Below, piece by piece: positions 55,792 through 64,000 of a stretch of 64,000 bases of DNA. The stretch's first letter is position 1. Each line of letters opens with the position of its first letter. Source of the DNA: Melioribacteraceae bacterium (GTDB lineage Bacteria > Bacteroidota > Ignavibacteria > Ignavibacteriales > Melioribacteraceae); contig WGCV01000035.1 in the NCBI GenBank assembly GCA_015493615.1, forward strand, positions 1 through 64,000, given 5' to 3'. Both the position numbers and the translations under genes were made by a program. The notes beneath the pieces were generated by a model that was not told the DNA's origin, searched no databases, and worked only from the letters and a program-made list of their open reading frames with translations.

Positions 55792-57746
55792 TCTTTATTC
55801 TTAAAATCCAATAAAATTGACCGAGTGTCTCCGGCATCCAATTTATCAAAAGTCAGATAAATACTCTGAGTGGGTTCGTCAAAAGTATATGCAGGGAGTT
55901 TTGTATTTATTATATCCGAAGATACTTTCAAATCCGTAATCGACTTATTTAAATAAATTTTAACCATAAAATCTTCTACAGTTTCTTCCGAAGGATTAGA
56001 GACTTCAATTGCAATCCGGCGTTTTCCTCTGATTGTATAGTTGATTTCCACGCTTCCTCGCTTAAACCACCAATTCTGAAGTTCATCCAAAGTTGTAAAC
56101 CACATATTCTTACTTCTTACATAGTCAACAACCTGCTTGATAACGGGAATATTTGCCGGTTTTAACTGCTCGTCCGTATGGAATTTAAATACATATAATC
56201 CGCCTGTAAAATCCACGCGGTCAACGTCTTCTTCGTAAGTATATTCCTGAAAATGCAAATCTTTAAGTCCGAAATCCCTTATAACCCGATAATCGTCTCT
56301 TGCTGTATTTCCAACGATAAAAATTTTATTTCCATCGAAAATTTCCGTTTTGGGAATAATTCTGTCTGTCAGCGAATCGGTGAAAATTAAGTTAAATCCG
56401 TTTTTTGACATAGCAGAGAGCGTATTTTTATCAAAATAACCGTAAGAAGGCATCAATTTTTTAACGTCGATTCCAAGCAGAGAATCGGCTTCCATTTTAG
56501 CGTTTCGCAATATTTCATTCTGTTCGTCAATACTGTATAGTGAGTTTGTGGTATCCTCAAACGATTCCACATAACCGATATCCAACTCCAATCCGATATT
56601 TAACCCCGCCGCGTATTTTATCAGATATTTTCGGTCTTGCGGTAATTTTTCCGCGCTTGTAAAAATCGTGGAAGCGTCTCCGGTTCCGAAAACTCCGGTA
56701 AAGTTCTTTAAATTTTCAGGTTGTGAAGCGACAATCGGAACCATAACGGCGGCGGATTTGTAAGGCGGAGGCCAATCCACAATTTCCGCCGTAGGCAAAT
56801 GAAGCAGCCAGTCCATTGAGCTTGAAAAAAAACGATCAAAATAGATGTAATCTTCCTGTGTTCCTATTACGGAATTGAGTTCAAAACCGTACCAGACAAA
56901 GCGTCCTTTTCCATATCTTCCGAATGCGCTTCCCGCGCTTTTTTGTATGTTTTCGATGACTAAACCGTGCTCCCGCCTGAAATCGTACCAGTAGCTAGCC
57001 TGAATTGTACGAGGCTCAAGCACTTCGGCATATATCGGTCTGTCCCAAGTTGCGATATCAAGCGTGTAACCGGTCGGGACGCCGGTTGTTATCGGAAGGT
57101 TGCCGCGTACGGTGTGAATTTTTGTAGTTCCCTCTTCAGGATCAATTTCCTTTGTAAACTTTAGCCCGAAAACTTCGTTAAAAAATTTCCAGCCTGCCCA
57201 TTTTCCGTCGGGAGAAAATGTCGCGGGTCCTCCGGTAGAAAATAAGCTTCCGCCATGTTTAATATATAACTTTATCTCTGAAACTTCTTTGTCGCTTAAA
57301 ACCCTCGAACCCGGCATAATTAAAACTTTATACTGCTTTTCAGCTCCGAGTTCAACATCATGATCATAAATAATTTTATAAGGAATTTTATGGCTTTTCA
57401 GAAATTTTTCCCACGTGGAAATATTATCTATCAGCCACGTGCTCCCTTCTTCGAGAAGGTTCTCGGTATATTTTGAATAAAGAATTGCGACTTCGGTTTT
57501 TTTCTCGAGAACCGCCTCTATATTTTTCTTGGAAGGAGTCATCTCGTCAATTTTAACTTCGCCGAAAACTCCTTTGATAATCAAAAGATAAAACATTACG
57601 GCTGAAATAAATAAAGCCGCCCCGCCGATTAAAATCACAAAAATATTTACCCTCATACCGCTTAATGCGGTATTTTCATAATTATCCGCGGAGAGTTTTG
57701 AACTCTTAACTTTTTTCTTTCTTTTTTTAAAGAATTTTAGCGCCAC
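55788..57746 (-). CDS. Membrane-anchored amidotransferase-like plus NodB-like (pseudo)deacetylase
   Basis: A 652-residue protein: basic cytoplasmic N-terminus, one transmembrane helix (~33-57), a class-I-amidotransferase/ThuA-like alpha-beta domain (~85-300; VAILYSKYTENLL, KVLIMPGSRVLSDKEVSEIKLYIKHGG), a NodB-like domain (~325-560) and a C-terminal beta domain. The NodB fold is recognisable from the IDEQNEILRNAKMEADSLLGIDVKKLMPSYGYFDKNTLSAMSKNGFNLIFTDS-type order, here given by its key pieces YSIDEQNEIL, MPSYGYFD and NGFNLIFTDS. The metal-binding TFDDG motif is replaced by VPIVAS and the HSxxH motif by LELDIGYVES, so deacetylase activity is unlikely. In PNAG operons the equivalent position is held by the active deacetylase PgaB. 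Confidence 0.75.
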   Translation of the reverse strand: MALKFFKKRKKKVKSSKLSADNYENTALSGMRVNIFVILIGGAALFISAVMFYLLIIKGVFGEVKIDEMTPSKKNIEAVLEKKTEVAILYSKYTENLLEEGSTWLIDNISTWEKFLKSHKIPYKIIYDHDVELGAEKQYKVLIMPGSRVLSDKEVSEIKLYIKHGGSLFSTGGPATFSPDGKWAGWKFFNEVFGLKFTKEIDPEEGTTKIHTVRGNLPITTGVPTGYTLDIATWDRPIYAEVLEPRTIQASYWYDFRREHGLVIENIQKSAGSAFGRYGKGRFVWYGFELNSVIGTQEDYIYFDRFFSSSMDWLLHLPTAEIVDWPPPYKSAAVMVPIVASQPENLKNFTGVFGTGDASTIFTSAEKLPQDRKYLIKYAAGLNIGLELDIGYVESFEDTTNSLYSIDEQNEILRNAKMEADSLLGIDVKKLMPSYGYFDKNTLSAMSKNGFNLIFTDSLTDRIIPKTEIFDGNKIFIVGNTARDDYRVIRDFGLKDLHFQEYTYEEDVDRVDFTGGLYVFKFHTDEQLKPANIPVIKQVVDYVRSKNMWFTTLDELQNWWFKRGSVEINYTIRGKRRIAIEVSNPSEETVEDFMVKIYLNKSITDLKVSSDIINTKLPAYTFDEPTQSIYLTFDKLDAGDTRSILLDFKNKE

Positions 57747-58228
57747 TTAAGGGGCTCCTCGTTATCTTTAGTATTGGCTTTCTTTTCCACTTCCGTGTAG
57801 CCGGCGCTTGTATATCTGCTGAATCTTCCTCTTGTGGAAGAAAATCTTTCGGCATTTACAGTTGTTTTACCGGGTTGTCTGTACGGTTCGAAAGTTTCTT
57901 CGTCCATAGTAGAGCCAACAATGGTAGGTCGCATTTCCGGTCTTGTCGAAGCGCCACCCGTGCGGAACATAGGAGCAGATTCTCCCAAAGTTGACCTGAA
58001 TTCGGAATCTCCGTAGGTTCGTCTTAAGTCAGTTCCGGTAAGTCTGGTAGTCTGTCCGGCAACTTGCGGAGTAATAAGTTCCGCCGGAATCGCTTCAGGC
58101 TTGGGAGCTTCGGCAGCCTGTCCCTTCTTCTCCCGAATTTTATAAAGCACATAAGCCCCGACAGAGAGAACGAAAGTCGATATTGTCGCGACTAATATGA
58201 TTAAAGATAGTATTGGAATTAATTCCAT
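57737..58228 (-). CDS. Small membrane-anchored protein of the exopolysaccharide locus
   Basis: A 163-residue protein with one N-terminal transmembrane helix (ILSLIILVATISTFVLSVGAYVLY, 6-29) and a hydrophilic, Thr/Arg-rich, probably disordered cytoplasmic or periplasmic tail. It is not recognised by family. It lies 19 bases after the glycosyltransferase gene and overlaps the next gene by 10 bases. By position it could be a synthase-associated subunit analogous to PgaD, which, however, has two helices; there is no sequence evidence for homology. Confidence 0.75.
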   Translation of the reverse strand: MELIPILSLIILVATISTFVLSVGAYVLYKIREKKGQAAEAPKPEAIPAELITPQVAGQTTRLTGTDLRRTYGDSEFRSTLGESAPMFRTGGASTRPEMRPTIVGSTMDEETFEPYRQPGKTTVNAERFSSTRGRFSRYTSAGYTEVEKKANTKDNEEPLKWR

Positions 58229-58247
58229 TTTATACTCCTGTTAATTT

Positions 58248-59636
58248 TCACTTATTAGGGGTTCCGATTCTTTCTAATTTTCCCCAACTCATCTTGAGCC
58301 CGAGAAATTCTTCAATCGTAGCCATTCCTTTTGTAATATCTATCATAAGGACAAAAAATATTCTGTATATCAATGAATAGGGAATCAAACGGGCTTCCTC
58401 TCTTTCCGCAGCAACGCAGAAAAGAGCCGACATAAAGTCGAGAATCGCAATACCGAACCACCAGAATACGATTAAGCTTGTCATTCCATATAATAAAGCA
58501 ACAATTATAAACCACAAGTTTGCAAAAATATTCATCGTAGGCCAAATCAGGGCTTCAAAAACCATCGACCACAGCACCAACGAATTATTGAAATTCTTAG
58601 TCGGATTTATCAAATATCTTTTATGTTTTCTGATTGCCTGTAAAATTCCTCGCGTCCAGCGGTAACGTTGTTTAAGAAGCTGAAATAACTTCGACGGAGC
58701 TTCCGTCCAAGCCTGCGCTTCCGGCTCATATTCGATTTTCCAGCCCTGAGCCAAAATCTTCAGCGTTAAATCAGCATCTTCGGCAAATGTATCGCTTGAA
58801 TAATATCCCGCATCGTGCAACGCTCTCTTTCTGAAAATACCAATAGGTCCGGGAATAATGTTAACCATTTTAAGAAATCCCTGCGCGCTGCGCGCCATAT
58901 TCAAACCTTCCACATATTCGAGCGCCTGTAAATCAAGCAGCGGTTTTTTACGATTTTCAACTTTTACGTTCCCCGCTACCGCTCCAACTTCCGGATCAAC
59001 AAAATGGCGCATTCCCATCTTCAGCGTTTGAGGCGAAAGGGTTGAATCACCATCCATGCAGAGAACAAAATCCGCTTCCGAATATTGGATTCCCGCATTA
59101 AGGGCTTTAGATTTTCCGCCGTTCGGTTTATTGATTAATGAAACTTTCACATATGAATTCTTACCTTTGTGCAAACCGACCATCTCTTCAGCTACTTTAG
59201 CGGTATTATCTTTCGAGCCGTCGTTGACTACAATAATTTCGTAGTTCGGGTAATCTAACTTCAGAAGAGAATTTATCGAATTTTTAACTACTTTTTCCTC
59301 ATTGTAAACCGGCACAATTATCGAGACAAACGGTGTGTAAATCGGTTTATTTTCCACCGTATATTTTGTCATGTAAAAATACGCCATCCAGATTATCGTA
59401 AAATATCGAACAAGCAAAAGAAAAAGGAAAAGGACGAGAGAAACGATCGAAGCGTAAACAAAAAGTCCGCTCCAAGGAAGAACAGTCATCGGCAAAGTAA
59501 TCAGAATAATAATCAGCAGAATAACGCTCAACACTCCCGAGATTATCATAGTGCGGACTTTCTCCTTCTTCACATCTCTTTTCGGAGGTTCAAGTTCGCG
59601 ATTATCTAATATTATTTTTAATTTTTCATTTTTCAT
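58248..59636 (-). CDS. Processive family-2 glycosyltransferase (PgaC/IcaA-like synthase)
   Basis: A 462-residue inner-membrane polysaccharide synthase. Two N-terminal helices (~28-50, 58-88) precede the GT-A domain, and three or four hydrophobic segments follow (~350-450). The catalytic set is complete: Asp139 (VVNDGSKD), DGD at 195-197, the base in AEDADL (Glu286-Asp287), and QRYRW at 323-327 as the Q-x-x-R-W motif. This set marks processive beta-glycan synthases such as PgaC, IcaA, BcsA and hyaluronan synthase. It has no PilZ domain, and the layout is closest to PgaC/IcaA (poly-beta-1,6-N-acetylglucosamine). The product is inferred. A 223-base AT-rich gap upstream may hold a promoter. Confidence 0.9.
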   Translation of the reverse strand: MKNEKLKIILDNRELEPPKRDVKKEKVRTMIISGVLSVILLIIILITLPMTVLPWSGLFVYASIVSLVLFLFLLLVRYFTIIWMAYFYMTKYTVENKPIYTPFVSIIVPVYNEEKVVKNSINSLLKLDYPNYEIIVVNDGSKDNTAKVAEEMVGLHKGKNSYVKVSLINKPNGGKSKALNAGIQYSEADFVLCMDGDSTLSPQTLKMGMRHFVDPEVGAVAGNVKVENRKKPLLDLQALEYVEGLNMARSAQGFLKMVNIIPGPIGIFRKRALHDAGYYSSDTFAEDADLTLKILAQGWKIEYEPEAQAWTEAPSKLFQLLKQRYRWTRGILQAIRKHKRYLINPTKNFNNSLVLWSMVFEALIWPTMNIFANLWFIIVALLYGMTSLIVFWWFGIAILDFMSALFCVAAEREEARLIPYSLIYRIFFVLMIDITKGMATIEEFLGLKMSWGKLERIGTPNK

Positions 59637-59649
59637 ATATTAACTTTTG

Positions 59650-59676
59650 CAAATCTAATGCCAGAGAAAGTTCTCT
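59650..59676 (-). promoter_or_regulatory. Possible promoter and palindromic operator before the synthase gene
   Basis: AGAGAA-AG-TTCTCT (59663-59676) is a 14-base palindrome, and the minus strand then reads TAGATTTG (59650-59657), matching the Bacteroidota -7 pattern TAnnTTTG. No -33 TTTG at the right distance was found, so this is tentative. The remaining 59637-59859 gap is AT-rich with no gene. Confidence 0.3.
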
Positions 59677-59859
59677 TTTTATTGTTAAAAACAAACTTTT
59701 TATTTATAAATATGTTGCAAAATGAGAAATCACTCTTTTTCTATACACTTTTATGAAATATAATAATTTATTTAACTCTTTTCAATAAAATAATTTAACC
59801 GTTTACATTAAAGTAAAACGATAGTTAGAGTGAATAACTTATTGAAATATTTTACTTTT

Positions 59860-62751
59860 TTAAAAAACAGACCACGACAAACTCAGTCCGAAAGCTTTGG
59901 AACGATACCCCATGTTAAACCTCTGAGATTGTCGTAATGCGGCAAATCCTGTAAAAACCATATTTTCATACGGCTTGTACGAAGCTTCTAATCTTGCGTC
60001 CCAAATAATAAAACTCGATTGCGGTATATAACCGACTTTTCCTATAAAATTCATATTCCATTCTTTATCGCTGTAAAAATTCCAATCTCCAAAAATCGAA
60101 TGCGAAGAATATTCCTGAGGAGAATAATAATAATTCGAAGAGAATTCATAATCAATATATTCAAATTCGTAACCGAGTTGAAGACTATCTATAAAATATT
60201 TCCCCGCGCTTAAATCAAGCTGGTTCCCGAGATTATACCCTAAAGCCGCATTCGGCATTATTTCAAGAATGGTATATTCCCCTTTTAATAACAATTTATC
60301 ATGGATTTTGTACTTTCCGCCGATGCGATACATGTGAGCCGTAGATGAAATAAGCGGAACTAAATATGGCGAATAGAGTACAACTGCGGCTTCGCTGCTT
60401 AGGAAATAACCGTAAAGAGAGAAATTTTTGTTTTTCTTGTACCTCGCGTTAATTTCATAAACTTCATGATTGTAAGGGAAATAATTTGGAGAAAACAATT
60501 TTCCCGTTCCCCCTGAAATCATCATATGGTCGGAAAGTTTAAAGTTTAAGTTGAACATTACCCTCTGGAAACCATTTGTAATATTGCCGTCGGAAACCAG
60601 TCCCTTTCTCCAAGACGCGCCAACTGAGACAAAACTCAATAATCCGGTTTCAACGCCAATCCCCCCGTAAAGATATGTAAAATTAAGATTATCGTTAAAA
60701 TAATAAACATAGGGATTAACGTAGAGGTACGAAGCAAGATTCCCTGTAATGTTATACCAAAAATCAGTAAATAAATTCGGTTCTCTCTCTTTGGGAGGCA
60801 ACCAGGAAATTCGGTCCTCAATTTTATATCTGTCCCACAACGAATCGGGAACGGCTCTGTAAAGTGAATCTGCCAGTTTATAATCATGCTCGCGGAAATA
60901 TGAATCTCCAAGATAAACTTTCAGTTCCGGATCGTCAGGTTTTTCCTCCAAAAGTTTTTGGAATTCATTAACCACATTTAGGGAATCACCTGACCAAAAG
61001 AGTATCTTAGCTTTTGTCAGCTGCGTTTCAAAACTCGGGTCAAGTCGTTCCAGTTTATCAAAAGTTTGCAGCGCAGAATCATAATCATTATCCATGAGAT
61101 AAGCATTACCAAGCGAAAGAAGCACATTTTTTCTTTCTCCGACATTTTCAATATACTCTTCATATTTGGGAATTGCTTCCTTATATTTACCTTCCCTCAT
61201 CAAAGAATCCGCTTTGTTAACCTGCGATACATAATATTCTTCTTTCTTTTTCAATTTAAGAAGCTCGTACATCGATTTAATATCCACATAATCGGAATTT
61301 GTCGAATCAATTGCGGCGGCTTTTTTAACCTCAACGCCCATTGAATCGGGATTATCTTCTGAATAATACATTAAGCTTAAAGCAAGATGAGGCTGAATAT
61401 TGGAAGGTTGTTTTTCTTCAACCTCTTCCAAATTCTTTTTTGCTTCGTCCAAATCCCTTAAAGTCCAAACGGCAAGCTGCCCCGCAAGTAACTTATATTT
61501 TAATTTATTCCCGCCTGCATCTAAAACTTCTTTCATAACTTCGTATGCGTTCTGTTTATCCCCTTTGTACTGAAGAATTCTCGCCAATAAATATTTTGCT
61601 TCCAAATTATTCGGGGATATATCGAGGAAATCTCTCAAAATTTCTTCCGCTTCGTCATACTTTCCCAGTGCAATATATTTTTTTACCAGATTAAAAGTTG
61701 CGGAGCTGTCTTTAGGATTTTCCTTTATTTTCGTCAGATAATCATTTATATCTTTGGAGTAATACAACTCCATATGTTTCCCCAATATTTCTTCAAGCTT
61801 TTTATATCTTTCCGTTCCCGAATATTTATTAGATAACTTTGCGAGCTGCTGCTTCGCTTCTTCGAAACGATTCTTATCCAATAATAAACTTACAAGTTTA
61901 AACCTCGCTTCGTCGTTGGAAGGATTTTTCCTCACAATTCTGTAATATTTATCAATCGGATATATCTGCGCTTTTTTTCGCCGCCGATTATCAAATTCGT
62001 CCGGCTGATACTGAGTAACATATCCCTGCCGTATAGCCAAGTCCAACCCATCCTGCGCCTCTTTAAAAAACGGTTTAAAACTAAGCGCCGTTCTAAAAGC
62101 GTGTTCGGCATTTTTATACTTCCCGAGCCACAAGGTAAAGTATCCGTACCGGTCCCACAAACGCCAATCTTTGGGATAACGCTCGACCCATTTTTTTAAG
62201 ATTTTTTCTCCTTTTCGGATGTGCCCGGTTTTTTGCAGAATGATGGAAAATCTAATAATTTCATCGGGGGAAGCGTTATCGTCGCGCTTCAAATATTCAT
62301 CGTACCAATGCTCCGCCAACGACCATTTTTCCATCTCGCGATAAGCTTTGCCTATATTTAAATAGTTAAACGGATCGCTCGGATCAACCGCAATATTTCT
62401 TTTGTATCCTTCAATATTCTTTTCGAGAATCGGATACCATATTTTAATTATCCTCGCCAAGTTATTCCGGTATTCGGCGTTGTTCGGATCAAGCGAAATC
62501 GCCCGCCTGTAATCCAGTCGCGCCCAGTGGTATCTTCCCTGCGCTTCGTAACAAAGTCCGCGTAAGTTATAGCCTTCCGGCGATTGAGGTTTGTACGTAA
62601 TGTATTTGTTCAGCTGGTCAATAGCCTCTTTGTACCGCCCGTGCTTCATATGATTTAAAGCGACTCTCTTCGTGCCCTCCGCAGTTCTTTGCCCGTACAA
62701 AGGCTCCAGAACGAAGAGAGTCAAAATCAATATTAAAAAGAAGCGTTTCAT
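59860..62751 (-). CDS. TPR plus beta-barrel outer-membrane exporter (PgaA/BcsC-like)
   Basis: A 963-residue secreted protein. A signal peptide (FFLILILTLFVLEPLYG, 4-20) leads to an extended tetratricopeptide solenoid (~25-650; MKHGRYKEAIDQLNKYITYKP, YHWARLDYRRAISLDPNNAEYRNN, KYDEAEEILRDFLDISPNNLEAKYLLA types), then a C-terminal region of aromatic amphipathic strands (~680-963) ending in Phe, as for an outer-membrane barrel. The periplasmic-TPR-then-porin order is that of PgaA, BcsC and AlgK/AlgE. Its ATG overlaps the stop of the KaiC-like gene (ATGA). It would carry the glycan made by the downstream synthase across the outer membrane. Confidence 0.85.
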   Translation of the reverse strand: MKRFFLILILTLFVLEPLYGQRTAEGTKRVALNHMKHGRYKEAIDQLNKYITYKPQSPEGYNLRGLCYEAQGRYHWARLDYRRAISLDPNNAEYRNNLARIIKIWYPILEKNIEGYKRNIAVDPSDPFNYLNIGKAYREMEKWSLAEHWYDEYLKRDDNASPDEIIRFSIILQKTGHIRKGEKILKKWVERYPKDWRLWDRYGYFTLWLGKYKNAEHAFRTALSFKPFFKEAQDGLDLAIRQGYVTQYQPDEFDNRRRKKAQIYPIDKYYRIVRKNPSNDEARFKLVSLLLDKNRFEEAKQQLAKLSNKYSGTERYKKLEEILGKHMELYYSKDINDYLTKIKENPKDSSATFNLVKKYIALGKYDEAEEILRDFLDISPNNLEAKYLLARILQYKGDKQNAYEVMKEVLDAGGNKLKYKLLAGQLAVWTLRDLDEAKKNLEEVEEKQPSNIQPHLALSLMYYSEDNPDSMGVEVKKAAAIDSTNSDYVDIKSMYELLKLKKKEEYYVSQVNKADSLMREGKYKEAIPKYEEYIENVGERKNVLLSLGNAYLMDNDYDSALQTFDKLERLDPSFETQLTKAKILFWSGDSLNVVNEFQKLLEEKPDDPELKVYLGDSYFREHDYKLADSLYRAVPDSLWDRYKIEDRISWLPPKEREPNLFTDFWYNITGNLASYLYVNPYVYYFNDNLNFTYLYGGIGVETGLLSFVSVGASWRKGLVSDGNITNGFQRVMFNLNFKLSDHMMISGGTGKLFSPNYFPYNHEVYEINARYKKNKNFSLYGYFLSSEAAVVLYSPYLVPLISSTAHMYRIGGKYKIHDKLLLKGEYTILEIMPNAALGYNLGNQLDLSAGKYFIDSLQLGYEFEYIDYEFSSNYYYSPQEYSSHSIFGDWNFYSDKEWNMNFIGKVGYIPQSSFIIWDARLEASYKPYENMVFTGFAALRQSQRFNMGYRSKAFGLSLSWSVF

Positions 62752-64000
62752 TTCGTTAAAAATTCTCCGAGAGGCAAGTACAAATTTTCCGTTGTAGTTG
62801 TTGAGGTTAAATAATCTATAATTGTCTCGGCTCTGTCAAGTTTATTGTCAACTTCATAATTAAATAATTTAATCAAAGCGTTGACGACATCTTTTTGAAT
62901 ACCGTATAAGTACAATTTATCTCTCATTGTTGAAACAAACTCAAAAACCCGTTCGTCAGTACTGCTGGGTATCAAAACCAAAATTACATCGTCTATGTAG
63001 CAAATCTTTTCTTTCCTTTCCGACGCTTCTATTACGGCGGCTTTAATTTGATCAAAAGAAATATTTTTCACTTCGATTAAGACGCGTGAAACGGAAAAAG
63101 CGATAAGGTTAAATTTCTGACCGGCGCTTTTAAATAAGGCGATTTGATTATTAAGTATCAGAGAGAAATCATTGTATGAATAAACATTCGGAGCGTATAT
63201 ATTAACAACTTTCTTTACCGGCTGATTTTCCTCACGCTTTTCTTCTACAATAATATTGTCCGGAACTTCCGTTTTATCATGCGCAACATCGTATTTACTG
63301 ATTATATCGGGTTCCGGCTCGGCTTCGACAACTCTCGGAGGAGTTTCAGCCAAATCCACGACTACGCCTTTGTAAGGCTCTATTTTGTAAGTTTCGGAAA
63401 ACTGCCCTTCGGTATGCCCGATGTTCGGAGTAATAACAACTGTGCCGCCGTAAAATTTTCCGCTGATTTTTTTAACGCCTTTCTTTAAATATATTACTCC
63501 CGTAACATTGTTTGCGATTATTTCAACAATTTCATTTGTTCTTTTTGTTGCAGGTTCGGAGACGATAAAAATACTTGTAATATCCCGATCCTCAATAGAT
63601 TCAAGTATATGAACAAAAACCGAACGAAGCGTATTTAGGTTTTTAAAACCTATATAATGCGTTAATTCGTCAAAAATTATTCTCTGCGGATTATACTGCG
63701 CCGCGACAGTCAAAATATCATTTAAATATTCAGCTAAATATTCGTCGCTTATTCCATTCGAATAAACTTCTTCGGGCGAGGCGACGCGGACGACAATTAT
63801 TAAGTTCTGATCCATGTAAGCCTGAATATCAAAATTTAAGGATGCGGCTTGTATCATTAAATCTTTAGGACGCATGTTAGTAAAAAAGAGGGATGTTTCT
63901 CCTTCTTCGGCTGAAGCTATTGCAGCCTGAAGCGCAAGCAGAGTTCGCCCTGATTTACGCGCGCCTATTATTAAATAGCTTCCTCCCTCATAGAGTCCGC
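62748..64000 (-). CDS. KaiC-like ATPase with GGDEF-like C-terminus (5' partial)
   Basis: The frame is open to the window edge; the visible N-terminus begins GLYEGGSYLIIGARKSGRT. This is a RecA/KaiC-type core whose Walker A reads GARKSGRT, with Arg in place of the P-loop Lys, while Walker B (RIIFDELTHY) and the FFTNMRPKDLM, AASLNFD segments follow family order. After a linker (~190-235 of the visible part) the last ~150 residues (YNDFSLILNNQIALFKSAG..YIDDVILVLIP..) have the spacing of a GGDEF domain with the signature lost. The RecA-like plus degenerate GGDEF arrangement in a glycan secretion operon recalls BcsE, a c-di-GMP-sensing cellulose regulator. That parallel is inference; no RxxD I-site was found. 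Confidence 0.7.
   Translation of the reverse strand, partial: GLYEGGSYLIIGARKSGRTLLALQAAIASAEEGETSLFFTNMRPKDLMIQAASLNFDIQAYMDQNLIIVVRVASPEEVYSNGISDEYLAEYLNDILTVAAQYNPQRIIFDELTHYIGFKNLNTLRSVFVHILESIEDRDITSIFIVSEPATKRTNEIVEIIANNVTGVIYLKKGVKKISGKFYGGTVVITPNIGHTEGQFSETYKIEPYKGVVVDLAETPPRVVEAEPEPDIISKYDVAHDKTEVPDNIIVEEKREENQPVKKVVNIYAPNVYSYNDFSLILNNQIALFKSAGQKFNLIAFSVSRVLIEVKNISFDQIKAAVIEASERKEKICYIDDVILVLIPSSTDERVFEFVSTMRDKLYLYGIQKDVVNALIKLFNYEVDNKLDRAETIIDYLTSTTTTENLYLPLGEFLTK

Overview
The window reads as one contig from an AT-rich bacterium of the Bacteroidota/Chlorobiota/Ignavibacteriota (FCB) group, most like an Ignavibacteria-type free-living heterotroph. The reasons are a type IX secretion C-terminal sorting domain with the YPNPFNP motif (left edge), a periplasmic two-component-regulator-propeller histidine kinase, abundant TPR, Sel1 and FN3 envelope proteins, and compact operons with AAGGAGG-type ribosome binding sites. 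This placement is inference from gene content; no rRNA is present. No phage, CRISPR array, rRNA or plasmid origin was seen.

Layout. 1-2.7 kb: the 3' end of a type IX secreted protein, then an IS200-like HUH transposase flanked on both sides by a palindrome-rich repeat. 2.8-4.7 kb: tpiA, a Nfu scaffold and a Mrp ATPase (minus strand). 5-12 kb (plus): two small accessory proteins, then ymdB-folD-deoC-HicB-like-trmH, a 538-bp tandem duplication carrying copies of the trmH tail, and an omega-amidase-like enzyme. 12.5-23.9 kb (minus): a CBS-ACT protein, a complete branched-chain amino acid ABC transporter (livFGMH plus binding lipoprotein), a porin-like protein, and a sigma-54 response regulator with its sensor kinase. 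A sigma-54-like promoter lies between regulator and porin. 24-25.7 kb: six tRNAs (Leu, Glu, Glu, His, Arg, Pro) and a PlsC-like acyltransferase. 25.8-28.9 kb: a lolC/lolE/lolD-like lipoprotein release system. 28.9-30.2 kb: gene-free and packed with mobile palindromic repeats. 30.3-50.4 kb: housekeeping and envelope genes (pckA, a propeller sensor kinase, a cold shock protein, Sel1 protein, metal permease, TPR protein, UMF1 transporter, nusB, a leucine-dehydrogenase-like enzyme, agmatinase, yajC, tgt, a CNNM/CorC-like protein, pepA, an aminotransferase).

50.8-64.0 kb (minus) is the most interesting part: seven genes that look like one exopolysaccharide synthesis and secretion system. In transcription order they are a KaiC-like ATPase with a C-terminal region resembling a degenerate GGDEF domain (cut by the window end), a TPR-plus-beta-barrel outer-membrane exporter like PgaA/BcsC, a processive family-2 glycosyltransferase like PgaC, a small membrane-anchored protein, a membrane-anchored amidotransferase-like plus deacetylase-like protein, an FN3 lipoprotein, and a PAS/histidine-kinase-like/receiver protein. 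Three members look catalytically degenerate: the Walker A Lys is Arg, the deacetylase metal ligands are missing, and the kinase ATP-binding boxes are missing. The last gene is split between two frames at a run of ten A residues.

Repeats are a second theme. At least three dispersed families fill most gaps, and one copy supplies the C-terminal codons and stop of the agmatinase gene. A leucine-dehydrogenase-like protein has Asn where the family has its catalytic Lys80.
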